Below, in pieces: positions 1 to 9,037 of a stretch of DNA of 64,000 bases (the first letter of the stretch is position 1; each line of letters begins with the position of its first letter). The notes under the pieces were generated by a model, which had not been told where the DNA came from, made no database searches, and saw nothing but the letters and a program-made list of their open reading frames with translations. A program made the position numbers and the translations under genes. Location of the stretch: positions 62,001 to 126,000 of the forward strand of contig NZ_CP071407.1 in NCBI RefSeq assembly GCF_022647325.1, given 5' to 3'. The DNA comes from Pantoea deleyi. Lineage in GTDB: Bacteria; Pseudomonadota; Gammaproteobacteria; Enterobacterales; Enterobacteriaceae.

Positions 1-1
1 C

Positions 2-724
2 CCGGACGTCCGGCTGCCGTGCGGCGGAAGTCTGGAAATTGTCATTGAGTGTCTGCCACCCGACGACGCCACGCGGGCGCTGCTGACGGCGATGCAGGCC
101 GCGCTGCGGGGCGACCAGCCCGTGGTCCGGATTATCCGGCCTGGCGAGCGCGCGCAGTGGGAAGTGATTGCAACCGACAGGCGACTCCCTGCGCTGGAGG
201 TCAGCGAGGAGCAGCTGCTTCTGCCGGTCGGGGCGATCCCGGAATTGCTCATCGCGGGCTACTCTACCGTAGCGCATGAGTGTATCCGGCTCGGGCAGAT
301 GCTGGGCTTTCATGTGCGGGTCTGTGAACACCGGCCGGAGAAGCTGGCGGAGCTGGAGACGCATTTCAGCGCGGCGGACAACGTGACGCTGGTTTCACAG
401 CATCCGGCGCGCTGGCTGGAGCTGAACGGGGCGCACGCTGCAGTAGCGATTGTGGCGCTGACGCACGATCCGCGCATCGACGATCTGACGATGATGGAAG
501 CGATCGCCACCCCCGCGTTTTACATCGGCATTATGGGCTCGGCGAAAAACAGCGAGAAACGGCGGGCGCGGCTGCAACAGATCGCCGGTATGGAGAGCCG
601 CGAACTGGACCGCATCCATGCGCCCATCGGCCTGCCTATTGGCAGCAAAACCCCGGCGGAAATTGCGCTGTCGGTGATGGCCGATATTGTCCGGGTGAAA
701 AATGCGGGCCCGTCAGCCGCCTGA
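2..724 (+). CDS. XdhC/CoxF-family protein, 3' part
   Basis: The frame is open from the first bases of the window, so the 5' end lies outside; 240 residues are visible. The early segment LPCGGSLEIVIE is the small-domain motif of XdhC-family proteins. The later part has a Rossmann-type stretch (ELLIAGYSTVAHECIRLG) and the conserved end IGLPIGSKTPAEIALSVMADIV of the XdhC C-terminal domain. Family members bind molybdenum cofactor and help insert the sulfurated cofactor into xanthine dehydrogenase-type enzymes. An internal ATG at 92 would cut the conserved N-terminal motif, so it is not the start. The last 12 bases overlap the convergent binding-protein gene. The enzyme served cannot be named from this window. 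Confidence 0.85.
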   Translation, partial: PDVRLPCGGSLEIVIECLPPDDATRALLTAMQAALRGDQPVVRIIRPGERAQWEVIATDRRLPALEVSEEQLLLPVGAIPELLIAGYSTVAHECIRLGQMLGFHVRVCEHRPEKLAELETHFSAADNVTLVSQHPARWLELNGAHAAVAIVALTHDPRIDDLTMMEAIATPAFYIGIMGSAKNSEKRRARLQQIAGMESRELDRIHAPIGLPIGSKTPAEIALSVMADIVRVKNAGPSAA

Positions 725-1849
725 TGCGACAGTGGAGGGCGGCAGCCGGTAGAGGTAGCTGCCTGACAACGGAATCGGCAGGAATTCACGGAACATCTGC
801 CGCAGGGTCTGCTCAGGATCAACGTCACGGAACAGCTGCGGGTAGAGCGTGGTGGCAAAGAACTCCGTCGCCACGACGTGCCAGGGGCTGAGATAGAAGT
901 TATGCCAGAGGGCAGCGGCGTGGCCGTTGCTGAGCGCCGTCAGCTGCTTCAGCGCGTTCTGCTGTCCCGTCAGCGTCAGCAGGCTCTGCCGGGTCTGCGC
1001 CGGGGTAACGGCCGGGCCGAGCTTCAGCGCCCCGGTTTCGTCGGCGCTGCCAGTGCCGGTTGCGAAGTAGAAGTCCGGCTGCGCGGCAATCACGCTCTCC
1101 TCACTCAGCCGGCCAAATACCCCTTTAACCTGCTGGCTGGCGATATTCTCCCCACCGGCAAAACGCAGCAGCTCGCCCAGATTTCCGTTCACTGAGGTCA
1201 CGCAGCATTCGCTGCGTCGCCCCAGATGCAGCTGCAACAGCACGGTGGGTTTCGGGCCGTGATAATGCGCGAGACGTTCACCGATGCGCTGCATATGCGT
1301 GCGATAAAACCGGTTAAAGTCAGCGGCCCGCCGGGGCTGGTTGAGTATCTCGCCCAGCAGCGCCATGCTGCGCTCGGTATTTTTCAGCAGCGCGACCCGC
1401 AGATCGATCTTCACCACCGGAATGCTGGCCGCCGCGAGCATCTTCTCCAGCAGGAGACTGTTTTCACTGCCGCGCGCCAGCTGGGGCAGGATCACCAGAT
1501 CGGGTTTCAGGGCGATGACCTTTTCCGGGTTCATGTCGTTGACCCCGTCCAGACCCAGCGCCGGGATCCGGCTGATTTCCGGAAACTGGCGGGCAAAAAT
1601 ATCCCAGGTCTGGGGATCATACTTTTTCAGATCCAGCGGCCAGCCCGCAATGTGCTGCAGCGGATTGCCCGGCGTCAGCAGCGCGACGCTGTAGAGCATC
1701 CGGCTCTCACCCAGCACAATGCGCTGCGGATGTTCGGGGATCGTCACCTGGCGACCGGTGATGTCGGTCAGCGTGCGGGCATTCACGCCTGAGGCGATCA
1801 CCAGGCTGCACAGCAGCAGCGCACGACGCAGCGATTTAAAATTCAACAC
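713..1849 (-). CDS. Periplasmic iron-siderophore binding protein (TroA/FecB-like)
   Basis: The 378-residue protein starts with a signal peptide ending near residue 24 (ALLLCSLVIASGVNA). It continues as a periplasmic metal-siderophore binding protein: DITGRQVTIPEHPQRIVLGE near the N-terminus, then MNPEKVIALKPDLVILP and a long interlobe helix. Such proteins receive ferric siderophores or hemin from an outer-membrane receptor and pass them to an inner-membrane ABC permease. Its start overlaps the 3' end of the upstream TonB-dependent receptor gene by 14 bases, which suggests translational coupling and a shared ligand. No permease or ATPase gene follows in the window, so the protein must use a transporter encoded elsewhere. 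The ligand is not predictable from sequence alone. Confidence 0.8.
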   Translation of the reverse strand: MLNFKSLRRALLLCSLVIASGVNARTLTDITGRQVTIPEHPQRIVLGESRMLYSVALLTPGNPLQHIAGWPLDLKKYDPQTWDIFARQFPEISRIPALGLDGVNDMNPEKVIALKPDLVILPQLARGSENSLLLEKMLAAASIPVVKIDLRVALLKNTERSMALLGEILNQPRRAADFNRFYRTHMQRIGERLAHYHGPKPTVLLQLHLGRRSECCVTSVNGNLGELLRFAGGENIASQQVKGVFGRLSEESVIAAQPDFYFATGTGSADETGALKLGPAVTPAQTRQSLLTLTGQQNALKQLTALSNGHAAALWHNFYLSPWHVVATEFFATTLYPQLFRDVDPEQTLRQMFREFLPIPLSGSYLYRLPPSTVASGG

Positions 1850-3959
1850 GGGCCTGTACCATCAGGTTGCGGGTTTCACCTTCACGGACGCGCAGATTGC
1901 CGCCGCTTGAACTGTAGTAGTGCTGGTTAAACAGGTTATTGATGTTCAGACGCAGCTGGGTCTTTTCACCGAACAGGCGATTATTCCACGCTACGAAGCT
2001 GTCCGCGACAACGTAGTCGGGCAGGGTGAAGCTGTTATCCGGGTCGCCCGCCCGCGTGCCGACATAACGCGCACCGCCGCCCAGCCGCACCGAGCCTGGC
2101 ACGCCGCTGATCTGCAGCTCATGACTCAGGTAGAGCGCACCGGCATGACGCGGCGCATTCTGCAGGCGATTGCCGTTGTTGTCCGGGTTCACCCTGTCGC
2201 TGACGATCTCTGCCTGATCGTAGCTGTAGTTCGCGCTCAGATCCCAGCCGGGGGCGATTTCGCCATTCAGCTCCACTTCCGCCCCGGTGGAACGGGCCTT
2301 GTCGATGGGCCGCGTGCTGCCATTGATATTCAGCGACATCGCTTTCTCATCGATCCGGTAGAGCGCCAGGGTGGCGAACAGTTTCGGTGAGAGCTGCCAT
2401 TTACTGCCCACTTCCCAGCTGGTGCCCTGTTCCGGCTTACCGACATTGCCCTCATCATCCACATCGGTTGATGGCGTAAACGACTTGCTGACACTGGTAT
2501 AGAACGACAGGTCAGGGGTAAATTTGTAGATCACACCGGCCTGCGGCAGAAACTTGTTGCCCTCGTCGTTCAGGGTTTCCACCTGCGGATTAAAACCGCG
2601 CGAGGCGCGCTGCTCATAGTGCTGATAACGGCCGCCCAGTACCAGGATCCAGTCGGATGAGAGCGAAATGCTGTCTTTGGCATAGAGCGATCGGCTATGA
2701 ATACGGTTCAGGTTATTGGCGGCGGCGCTGTTTTCCGTGCTGGCGTCCGTAATGGGGGAGAGCTGATCATACGCCGGAGAGAAGAAATTAAACTGGCGAT
2801 TCACCCGGCCCTGATACTGATGGGCACGGTAAGTCTGGTTCATCTCATAGTCGGAGCCCACCACGAGCGCGTGTGACATCCCCAGCAGCTCCGGGTTGCC
2901 CAGCAGATCCCAGCTTACATACTTCGTTTTATGGTTAAATCCGCGGTTGGCGTCGGCGCGACGGGTGACCACGCCGCTGCTGGCATTGACCGCCGTGACC
3001 CGCACCTCGTTGTTATCATAACGACGCTGGTTCCAGCCCAGCGTCAGGCGGGTGCGCCATTCGTCATTAAACTGCCACTCATAATTCGCATTCAGGGTCT
3101 TGTTATGGCCCCAGGCGTGATTGGCCTTGTCATCCAGACGCGATGTGTAATCGAGATCGACAGGCTTGCCGCCGATAAAGGCCGTGCCGCGATCGTAAGG
3201 AATATCGTAGCGGTAGTCGGCGTAGCTGATCAGGAAGCTCGCCTGCTCGCCATACCACTGCAGCGACGGGGCGACCAGGGTGTGCTCGTCGCTGCCGAAA
3301 TTGCGCCAGTAATCCTGATTCTGTTTTTCGGCGATCAGCCGGAAAGCAAACCCGTTGCCCAGCGGCCCGGTGACGTCCAGGGTGCCTGCGCCGCCGCCCT
3401 CGCTGGCGTAACGTCCGGCGACGCTGGAGTGCCAGCTGTACTGCGGTTTTTTGCTGACCACATTAATCACGCCGCCCGGATTCTGAATGCCATACAGCAG
3501 GGAGGAGGAGCCTTTCAGCACCTCAACCCGCTCGGTGGTGGCATCGAAATTCAGTCCCTGGCTGCTGCGGATGCCATCGCGGTAAATCGACCCATCCGCG
3601 TTGCTGCCAAATCCGCGCCGCACGAAGCCATCCTCCGTTCCGGCCAGGGTGTTGGCTTCGGCGACGCCGCTGACAAAGCGCATCGCATCCGCCAGCGAGC
3701 TGGCCTGATAATCTTCCAGCTGCTGCTGCGTGACCACGCTGACCGACTGCGCCTCATCGAGCCGCGCCGTGGGCATTTTACTGGCGACGCTGCTCTCGCT
3801 GGCGCTATAACGGCCATCTTCACCGGCATTCGCGGTCACCGTCATATCGGATGAACTGTCGGTGGCGGCATAAACCTGCGGCAGAGTAAGGCTGCTGAGG
3901 ATCGCCAGCGCAAGGGCGGAGTAACGAGCCGGACAACGGATAGCTGAACTGTTTTTCAT
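1836..3959 (-). CDS. TonB-dependent siderophore receptor
   Basis: The protein has 707 residues, a usual length for ferrichrome/ferrioxamine-type receptors. A signal peptide ends near residue 31 (LTLPQVYAA) and is followed by a TonB-box-like DMTVTA segment. The plug domain spans about residues 60-165 and carries QSVSVVTQQQLEDYQ, VRRGFGSNADGSIYRDGIR and VEVLKGSSSLLYGIQNPGGV. A 22-strand barrel follows and ends in the C-terminal phenylalanine of outer-membrane proteins (VQARVEF). It imports a ferric siderophore with TonB energy. A Fur-box-like sequence lies about 150 bases upstream and the binding-protein gene overlaps its 3' end, so the pair probably forms an iron-repressed operon. It resembles the FhuA/FcuA class but the siderophore is undetermined. 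Confidence 0.9.
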   Translation of the reverse strand: MKNSSAIRCPARYSALALAILSSLTLPQVYAATDSSSDMTVTANAGEDGRYSASESSVASKMPTARLDEAQSVSVVTQQQLEDYQASSLADAMRFVSGVAEANTLAGTEDGFVRRGFGSNADGSIYRDGIRSSQGLNFDATTERVEVLKGSSSLLYGIQNPGGVINVVSKKPQYSWHSSVAGRYASEGGGAGTLDVTGPLGNGFAFRLIAEKQNQDYWRNFGSDEHTLVAPSLQWYGEQASFLISYADYRYDIPYDRGTAFIGGKPVDLDYTSRLDDKANHAWGHNKTLNANYEWQFNDEWRTRLTLGWNQRRYDNNEVRVTAVNASSGVVTRRADANRGFNHKTKYVSWDLLGNPELLGMSHALVVGSDYEMNQTYRAHQYQGRVNRQFNFFSPAYDQLSPITDASTENSAAANNLNRIHSRSLYAKDSISLSSDWILVLGGRYQHYEQRASRGFNPQVETLNDEGNKFLPQAGVIYKFTPDLSFYTSVSKSFTPSTDVDDEGNVGKPEQGTSWEVGSKWQLSPKLFATLALYRIDEKAMSLNINGSTRPIDKARSTGAEVELNGEIAPGWDLSANYSYDQAEIVSDRVNPDNNGNRLQNAPRHAGALYLSHELQISGVPGSVRLGGGARYVGTRAGDPDNSFTLPDYVVADSFVAWNNRLFGEKTQLRLNINNLFNQHYYSSSGGNLRVREGETRNLMVQARVEF

Positions 3960-4110
3960 TTTTCTTTTCGTTTCTGAAGCGATTAATGCGCCGTATCACA
4001 GGCCATCTGCGATACAGGGCGATCCTGGAGGTTGCTGCAACGGGCAGCCACGTAATCAGAGAGCGGATGCGTCCGGGAAACCCTGTCCGGACGACAATAC
4101 TTCTCATCTG

Positions 4111-4129
4111 TAATTGAGAATCATTCAAT
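4111..4129 (-). promoter_or_regulatory. Candidate Fur box
   Basis: TAATTGAGAATCATTCAAT resembles the 19-bp Fur consensus, with a strong core TGAGAATCATT against TGATAATCATT. It lies about 150 bases before the TonB receptor start, in an AT-rich leader, and fits iron repression of the receptor and binding-protein genes. It is a sequence match only, and the -10/-35 positions were not fixed. Confidence 0.6.
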
Positions 4130-4362
4130 CATCAGCTAATGTAGTAGTAAACAAAATTTGCGGTAATTTGACTACATTTCACGGGCAAGTTGTAATGCAT
4201 GGATTTTATATCCGGCCGGATTTAACAACCTGAATTTTCAGTATATTAAAAGCATGGGTGCTTTGAATAATGCGCTAAATCCCTGTCATCAGCAGGTGTA
4301 AGAGAAAAGAGACTGGCACGGTGACTACATTTTTCAGCCTGAAAACCGACAGCGGGGAGAGC

Positions 4363-5253
4363 ATGAAACAGAACAGAGCAGTGAAAAACAGGGTGGATGT
4401 CCTGGCGGAGCGTCTGCGTGCGCGCGAAAAACAGCTCTCGCCGCGCCTGCTGGCGGTGGCGCGCTATCTCGATCAGCATCGGGAAACGGTGCTGGAGAGC
4501 ACCGCAATGGAGATCGCACAGACGAACCACACCTCGGATGCCACGGTGATCCGTGCCATTCAGGCGCTGGGCTTCAGCGGCCTGCGGGATCTTAAACAGA
4601 CTCTGAAAGCCTGGTTTGGCCCGTCGCTGACCTCCGAAGATAAGATGATCACTACCGTCAGCGAGGTGACCAGCGATGTGAACAGTGCCATCGATTTTGT
4701 GCTTCAGGGCCACCGGCACGCCTGCGAGATCCTGTCGCAGCCGCAGAACCGGAGCGCGGTCGCCGATGCGGTTGCCCTGCTGGGCGAAGCGCGTCAGGTC
4801 GCTATCTTCGGCATCAACGCGTCGGGCATTCTGGCCGACTACAGCGTGCGGCTGCTGAACCGGATTGGGCTGCCCGCCTTTTCCCTGAACCGTGCCGGCA
4901 TCGCCCTGGCGGAGCAGATGCTGGCGTTACAGCGTGGGGATGTGCTGATCATGATGGCGCAGCAGTCGGCGCACCGGGAAGGGACGACCGTGGTGCGCGA
5001 GGCGAAGCGGCTGGACATCCCGATTATTCTGCTGACCAACGCCACCGACTCCTTTTTTGCCCGCGAGGCGAACGTGATGATCACCGTACCGCGCGGCGGC
5101 GAGAAGGGACGCATTCCGCTGCACGGCACGATCATGGTCTGTCTGGAGATGCTTATCCTGTCGGTGGCCTCGACGCTGCCACAGCGGACGGTTAAGACGA
5201 TGAAACGACTGCAGGATCTCTACCGCGGACTGAAACCCGCCGGCAAAAAGTAA
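4363..5253 (+). CDS. RpiR/MurR-family transcriptional regulator
   Basis: The 296-residue protein has the two-domain layout of RpiR regulators. The N-terminal helix-turn-helix (about residues 20-75) contains SPRLLAVARYLDQHRETVLE and TNHTSDATVIRAIQALGFSG. The C-terminal SIS domain (about 115-245) is where these proteins bind phosphosugars or related ligands. ATG at 4363 is chosen because GGGGAGA lies just upstream; a GTG at 4321 is in frame but adds residues outside the domain. It is transcribed away from the siderophore receptor with a gap of about 400 bases. Nothing near it encodes an obvious sugar pathway, so ligand and targets are unknown. Confidence 0.85.
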   Translation: MKQNRAVKNRVDVLAERLRAREKQLSPRLLAVARYLDQHRETVLESTAMEIAQTNHTSDATVIRAIQALGFSGLRDLKQTLKAWFGPSLTSEDKMITTVSEVTSDVNSAIDFVLQGHRHACEILSQPQNRSAVADAVALLGEARQVAIFGINASGILADYSVRLLNRIGLPAFSLNRAGIALAEQMLALQRGDVLIMMAQQSAHREGTTVVREAKRLDIPIILLTNATDSFFAREANVMITVPRGGEKGRIPLHGTIMVCLEMLILSVASTLPQRTVKTMKRLQDLYRGLKPAGKK

Positions 5254-5447
5254 TCTTTATCTTCACTGCGTAACAGCGGCTTCTGTTGCACGCGACGGGG
5301 CCGCATTAACGCAAATTTTCCCGCTTTGCGAGCGCGATCGCGCCTTTTAAGCCGTCAATTTTTCAGGACGACTACGCTTACAGCGTGCTGATCCCTGAGG
5401 GCAGCGCAGACCTTTTTCCTTTCCTTTTGATTTGTGCGGAGCTGCTG

Positions 5448-7421
5448 ATGAAACCCCTTCACGCGCAATACCTTTTCTGCTGTGCCACGCTGAGCCTGCT
5501 GTCGCCGCTGCCTGCGGCGGCCTGGGACAACCTGACCGTCTTTGGTGATAGCCTGAGTGACGGCGGAAACGTCGGACGTTATACCTATGATGGCGCGACC
5601 CATCCGCTCTATGACGAGATTGTGGCGCAGTCGCTGGGCGAGACCCTGCGGCCTTCATCGCAGGGCGGGCGCAACTATGCGGAAGGCGGCGCCGTGGCGG
5701 TGCCCGCGATCGACCCCCTGTTTAACACCCAGGATCAGCTCGCGGACTACCTCGCAGCGCGTGGCGGGCGGGCCGACCCGGACGGGCTCTATATTCACTG
5801 GATTGGCGGCAACGATTTAGCCGCGGCGGCGTTATCGCCCCTGACCGCCCGGCAGATTGTGGACAACAGCGCCAGCGCCGCGGCCCTGCAGGTCAGCCAG
5901 TTGCTGAATGCCGGAGCCGGAACGGTCATTGTGCCGACGGTGCCGAACGTAGGCGCAACGCCTGCACTGCTGCAGGCGATTCTGCAGGTGCTGGGGCCAG
6001 CGGCACAGCCTGCCACGGCGGCGCTGTTTCAGTCGCTGAGCACCGCCACTACGGCGGATCGTGCCGCCAGGCAACAGGCGATTGAGACCGCACTGAGCGA
6101 GGCGGCGGGACAGATTTCCCCGATCCCGCTGATTCGCGATGCGATTGCGCAGCAGCTGATCGCCGCCTGGCAACTGCTCAGCCAGCAGGCCGCGCTCCTC
6201 ACCGATCGCTACAATCAGATGGAGGAGCAGGGGCTGGTGGCCGCAGGCGGTAACATCGCCCGCGTGGATATCAATGGGCTGTTTAATGAAGTGATCGACA
6301 ACCCCGGCCTGTATGGCCTCAGCAACACTGCCGGTATGGCCTGCCCGCCGGGCGTCTCTGCAAAGGACTGCACCAGCGCAACGCCGGGATTTTCTCAGGC
6401 GCAGCAGTATCTGTTTGCTGACCGCCTGCACCCCAGCCCGGCGGTTCATGCGCTGATTGCTGACTATGTCCTGTCGGTGCTGAATGCGCCGCTGCAGGTG
6501 GCGGCGCTGAGTCAGGCTCCCGCTATGCTGGTGGGCGATGCGCACAACACGCTGGATGGTCACCTGCAGCAGCAGCGTCATCAACCCGCCGACGCGGGAG
6601 ACGTCACGATGTTTGGCGGCTATGCCGGACAGCGGCGTGATTTTCGCGGCGACAGCCTGCAGGATGGCGATGCCACCAGCGCCACCGGCACCGTGGGTGT
6701 GGGCTATCAGCTCAGCGATAACTGGCAGGCGGGTGCGATGCTCTCGACCACCTCTGAGCGCCAGCAACCCTCGTCGCGCTTTGATTACCGCCTGCGCGGC
6801 AACATGGTGGCGCTCTGGAGTCAGTTCAGCCATCCCGATGGCGGATGGATTAACGCGGATATCCACTATGCCGATCTCGATTTTGATCACATCGCGCGTC
6901 AGGTCCGGCTGGGACCGGCAACCCGCACCGAAAAGGGCAGCAGCAACGGCAGCCTGATGGGCATGCGGCTCCAGACCGGCTGGGATCTGCCGCTGGGCCG
7001 CTATGTCTCCACCGGCCCGATGGCCAGCTATGCGCTCGACTATACCCAGGTCGATGGCTATAAAGAGGCGGGGAACAGCAGTACGGCGATGCGCTTTGGC
7101 GATCAGACCCTGCATTCACAGATCGGCTCGCTGGGCTGGCGCATCGACACCCAGGCCCTGCCGGTCAATCCCTGGGCGCAGGTGAGCTATAACCATCAGT
7201 TCGGCGATAGCGAGTCGGCCGTGACCGCCGGGCTGAAATCGACCCGCACCGCCTTTACCCGCCGCAGCAGTTCCCGTGATGATAACTGGATTGCTATGGC
7301 CGCTGGCGCAAGCGTGCCGCTCGGCACGTCGGTCAATGCGTTCGCGGGCGTCTCGACGGTGGCGGGCAACAGTGATACGCATCAGGTGAGCTGGAATGTC
7401 GGGCTGAACGCCCGTTTCTGA
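5448..7421 (+). CDS. GDSL autotransporter esterase/lipase
   Basis: This is a 657-residue EstA-like autotransporter. ATG at 5448 is preferred because it follows a GCGGAGC ribosome-binding site and begins a typical signal peptide (MKPLHAQYLFCC..., cleavage after PAAA). The passenger carries the GDSL serine block FGDSLSDGGN, the GGND block (IHWIGGND) and the catalytic Asp/His block DRLHPSPAVH near residue 325. From about residue 380 the protein becomes a beta-barrel translocator ending in Phe (NVGLNARF). Such enzymes hydrolyse acyl esters while anchored on the cell surface. A long frame on the opposite strand is only codon shadow. Confidence 0.92.
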   Translation: MKPLHAQYLFCCATLSLLSPLPAAAWDNLTVFGDSLSDGGNVGRYTYDGATHPLYDEIVAQSLGETLRPSSQGGRNYAEGGAVAVPAIDPLFNTQDQLADYLAARGGRADPDGLYIHWIGGNDLAAAALSPLTARQIVDNSASAAALQVSQLLNAGAGTVIVPTVPNVGATPALLQAILQVLGPAAQPATAALFQSLSTATTADRAARQQAIETALSEAAGQISPIPLIRDAIAQQLIAAWQLLSQQAALLTDRYNQMEEQGLVAAGGNIARVDINGLFNEVIDNPGLYGLSNTAGMACPPGVSAKDCTSATPGFSQAQQYLFADRLHPSPAVHALIADYVLSVLNAPLQVAALSQAPAMLVGDAHNTLDGHLQQQRHQPADAGDVTMFGGYAGQRRDFRGDSLQDGDATSATGTVGVGYQLSDNWQAGAMLSTTSERQQPSSRFDYRLRGNMVALWSQFSHPDGGWINADIHYADLDFDHIARQVRLGPATRTEKGSSNGSLMGMRLQTGWDLPLGRYVSTGPMASYALDYTQVDGYKEAGNSSTAMRFGDQTLHSQIGSLGWRIDTQALPVNPWAQVSYNHQFGDSESAVTAGLKSTRTAFTRRSSSRDDNWIAMAAGASVPLGTSVNAFAGVSTVAGNSDTHQVSWNVGLNARF

Positions 7422-7436
7422 TCGCGCTGAGCGTGG

Positions 7437-7466
7437 GCCGTCGCGGCAGGAAGAAATCGCGACGGC
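7437..7466. other. Inverted repeat after esterase gene
   Basis: GCCGTCGCG and CGCGACGGC form a perfect 9-bp stem with a 12-base loop, 15 bases after the esterase stop. No T-run follows on either side, so it may stabilise mRNA 3' ends or be a weak terminator. Confidence 0.4.
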
Positions 7467-7543
7467 GCATGTGTCAGGCCGCTGCAGAAGCCCGAAAGAC
7501 AATGTGATAACGTAGCGGTCACGTTTCCGGGCCGGAGAGCAGC

Positions 7544-8014
7544 ATGATTGTCAGACAGGCGTCACCCGAAGAGGCATACCGTTTATGGCATATCCGCAAT
7601 CTTGCCATCCGTCATGGCTGTAAGCAGGTCTATCCCGCGGATGTTATCGCCGCCTGGACGCCGGACAGGATGCCGGTCAGCTTTCCCGCCATGATCCGCG
7701 AGAATCCGTTTTTTGTGATCGACGGCCCTGACGGGGAACCGGTCTCCACCGGCGCGCTCGATCTCGCCGCCGCCAGCGTCGAAGCGATTTTCACGCGGCC
7801 GGATTGCACCGGGCAGGGCATGGCGGGGCTGATCCTCGACACCCTCAAAGCGGAGGCACGCCAGCGTGGCTATCCGCAGCTGACGCTGGCGTCGACGCCA
7901 AATGCGGTCAGTTTTTATCAGCGGCACGGCTTCCGGGCGCTGGGTGAAAGTCTCTATCCTTCAAAGCTGGCGGGCAGCGATCTGCGCTGTATGGAGATGG
8001 CGATTGCGCTGTGA
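7544..8014 (+). CDS. GNAT-family N-acetyltransferase
   Basis: The 156-residue protein fits the length of a single GNAT domain. The acetyl-CoA binding motif A is visible as FTRPDCTGQGMAGLIL near residue 90, matching the family Q/R-x-x-G-x-G/A loop. The C-terminal ASTPNAVSFYQRHGFRALGE is the usual beta-bulge and helix with the Tyr that often acts as general acid. Such enzymes transfer an acetyl group from acetyl-CoA to an amine; the substrate cannot be inferred. The gene stands alone between the esterase and rluF, about 120 bases from each. Confidence 0.8.
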   Translation: MIVRQASPEEAYRLWHIRNLAIRHGCKQVYPADVIAAWTPDRMPVSFPAMIRENPFFVIDGPDGEPVSTGALDLAAASVEAIFTRPDCTGQGMAGLILDTLKAEARQRGYPQLTLASTPNAVSFYQRHGFRALGESLYPSKLAGSDLRCMEMAIAL

Positions 8015-8117
8015 ACGTCTGCGGTCATGCGGCGGGCCAGGCCGGGCAAAAGTTTCCCGTGCAAAGGCTTCGCAAGCCCCCGCCGGTAAGGTATAGTCCG
8101 CGTTTTTTGGAGGAATC

Positions 8118-8981
8118 ATGCTGACTGGCTCATCAACTCGTCTCAACAAATACATCAGCGAGAGCGGTATCTGCTCCCGTCGCGACGCCGATCGTTTCAT
8201 CGAGCAGGGCAACGTTTTCATTAACGGCAAACGCGCTACTGTGGGCGCGCAGGTGTTTGCAGGCGATGTAGTGAAGGTCAATGGTCAGCTTATCGAACCG
8301 CGCGACGAAGACGACCTGGTGCTGATTGCCCTGAACAAGCCGGTGGGGATTATTACGACGATGGAAGAGGGCGAACGCGATAACATCAGCGATTTCGTCA
8401 ACCACAGCAAACGCGTCTTCCCGATTGGCCGGCTCGACAAAGATTCCCAGGGCCTGATTTTCCTCACCAACCACGGCGATCTGGTCAATAAGATCCTGCG
8501 CGCCGGGAACAATCACGAAAAAGAGTATGTGGTCACGGTGGACAAACCGATCACCGATGAGTTTATCGCCGGGATGGGTGCAGGCGTGCCGATGCTGGGC
8601 ACGGTCACTAAAAAGTGCAAAGTCAAAAAGGAAGCGCCGTTTGTCTTCCGCATCACCCTGGTGCAGGGGCTGAATCGGCAGATCCGTCGCATGTGTAAAC
8701 ATTTTGGCTATGAAGTGACGAAGCTGGAACGCACGCGCATCATGAACGTCAATCTCAGGGGATTACCGCTGGGTGAATGGCGCGATCTGACCGACGACGA
8801 ACTGATTGAACTGTTTAAACTGCTGGAAAACTCCTCGTCAGAAGATAAACCCGCAAAGAAAGCGAAAGCCCCGGCCAGAAAACCGCAGAAAAGTGCGGCA
8901 AAACCGGCGGAGAAAGCGGACGCCAGCGGCGCTTCCCGCAAGCGTTTTGCTCAGCCCGGACGGAAGAAAAAAGGACGCTAA
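8118..8981 (+). CDS. rluF: 23S rRNA pseudouridine(2604) synthase
   Basis: The 287-residue protein matches E. coli RluF in length and layout. An S4 RNA-binding domain (residues about 7-65, [20 protein letters not shown]) is followed by the RsuA/RluB-type catalytic domain with the catalytic Asp in the [10 protein letters not shown] motif. The RNA-contact segment is [16 protein letters not shown]. The Lys/Ala/Pro-rich tail ([14 protein letters not shown]) is the disordered basic extension typical of RluF. It isomerises U2604 of 23S rRNA, with reported activity on tRNA-Tyr as well. ATG follows a GGAGGA site, and the gene is monocistronic. Confidence 0.94.
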   Translation: MLTGSSTRLNKYISESGICSRRDADRFIEQGNVFINGKRATVGAQVFAGDVVKVNGQLIEPRDEDDLVLIALNKPVGIITTMEEGERDNISDFVNHSKRVFPIGRLDKDSQGLIFLTNHGDLVNKILRAGNNHEKEYVVTVDKPITDEFIAGMGAGVPMLGTVTKKCKVKKEAPFVFRITLVQGLNRQIRRMCKHFGYEVTKLERTRIMNVNLRGLPLGEWRDLTDDELIELFKLLENSSSEDKPAKKAKAPARKPQKSAAKPAEKADASGASRKRFAQPGRKKKGR

Positions 8982-8990
8982 TCCTGACCG

Positions 8991-9020
8991 GACGCAGAGG
9001 CGAAACGGGTGCTCTGCGTC
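8991..9020. terminator. Hairpin between convergent rluF and reductase gene
   Basis: GACGCAGAG and CTCTGCGTC form a perfect 9-bp stem around a 12-base loop, between the ends of two convergent genes. No T-tract is present, so intrinsic termination is uncertain; 3'-end protection is an alternative. Confidence 0.4.
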
Positions 9021-9037
9021 AGCACCCTATGCAGGCG

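Noticed and set aside
2931..3854. 307-codon plus-strand frame inside the TonB receptor gene
   Set aside because: Antisense shadow of a receptor with clear plug and barrel motifs.
5832..7115. 427-codon open frame on the minus strand opposite the autotransporter
   Set aside because: It is antisense to a gene with clear catalytic motifs, is His/Arg/Gln-rich as shadows of GC-rich genes are, and has no ribosome site or family resemblance.
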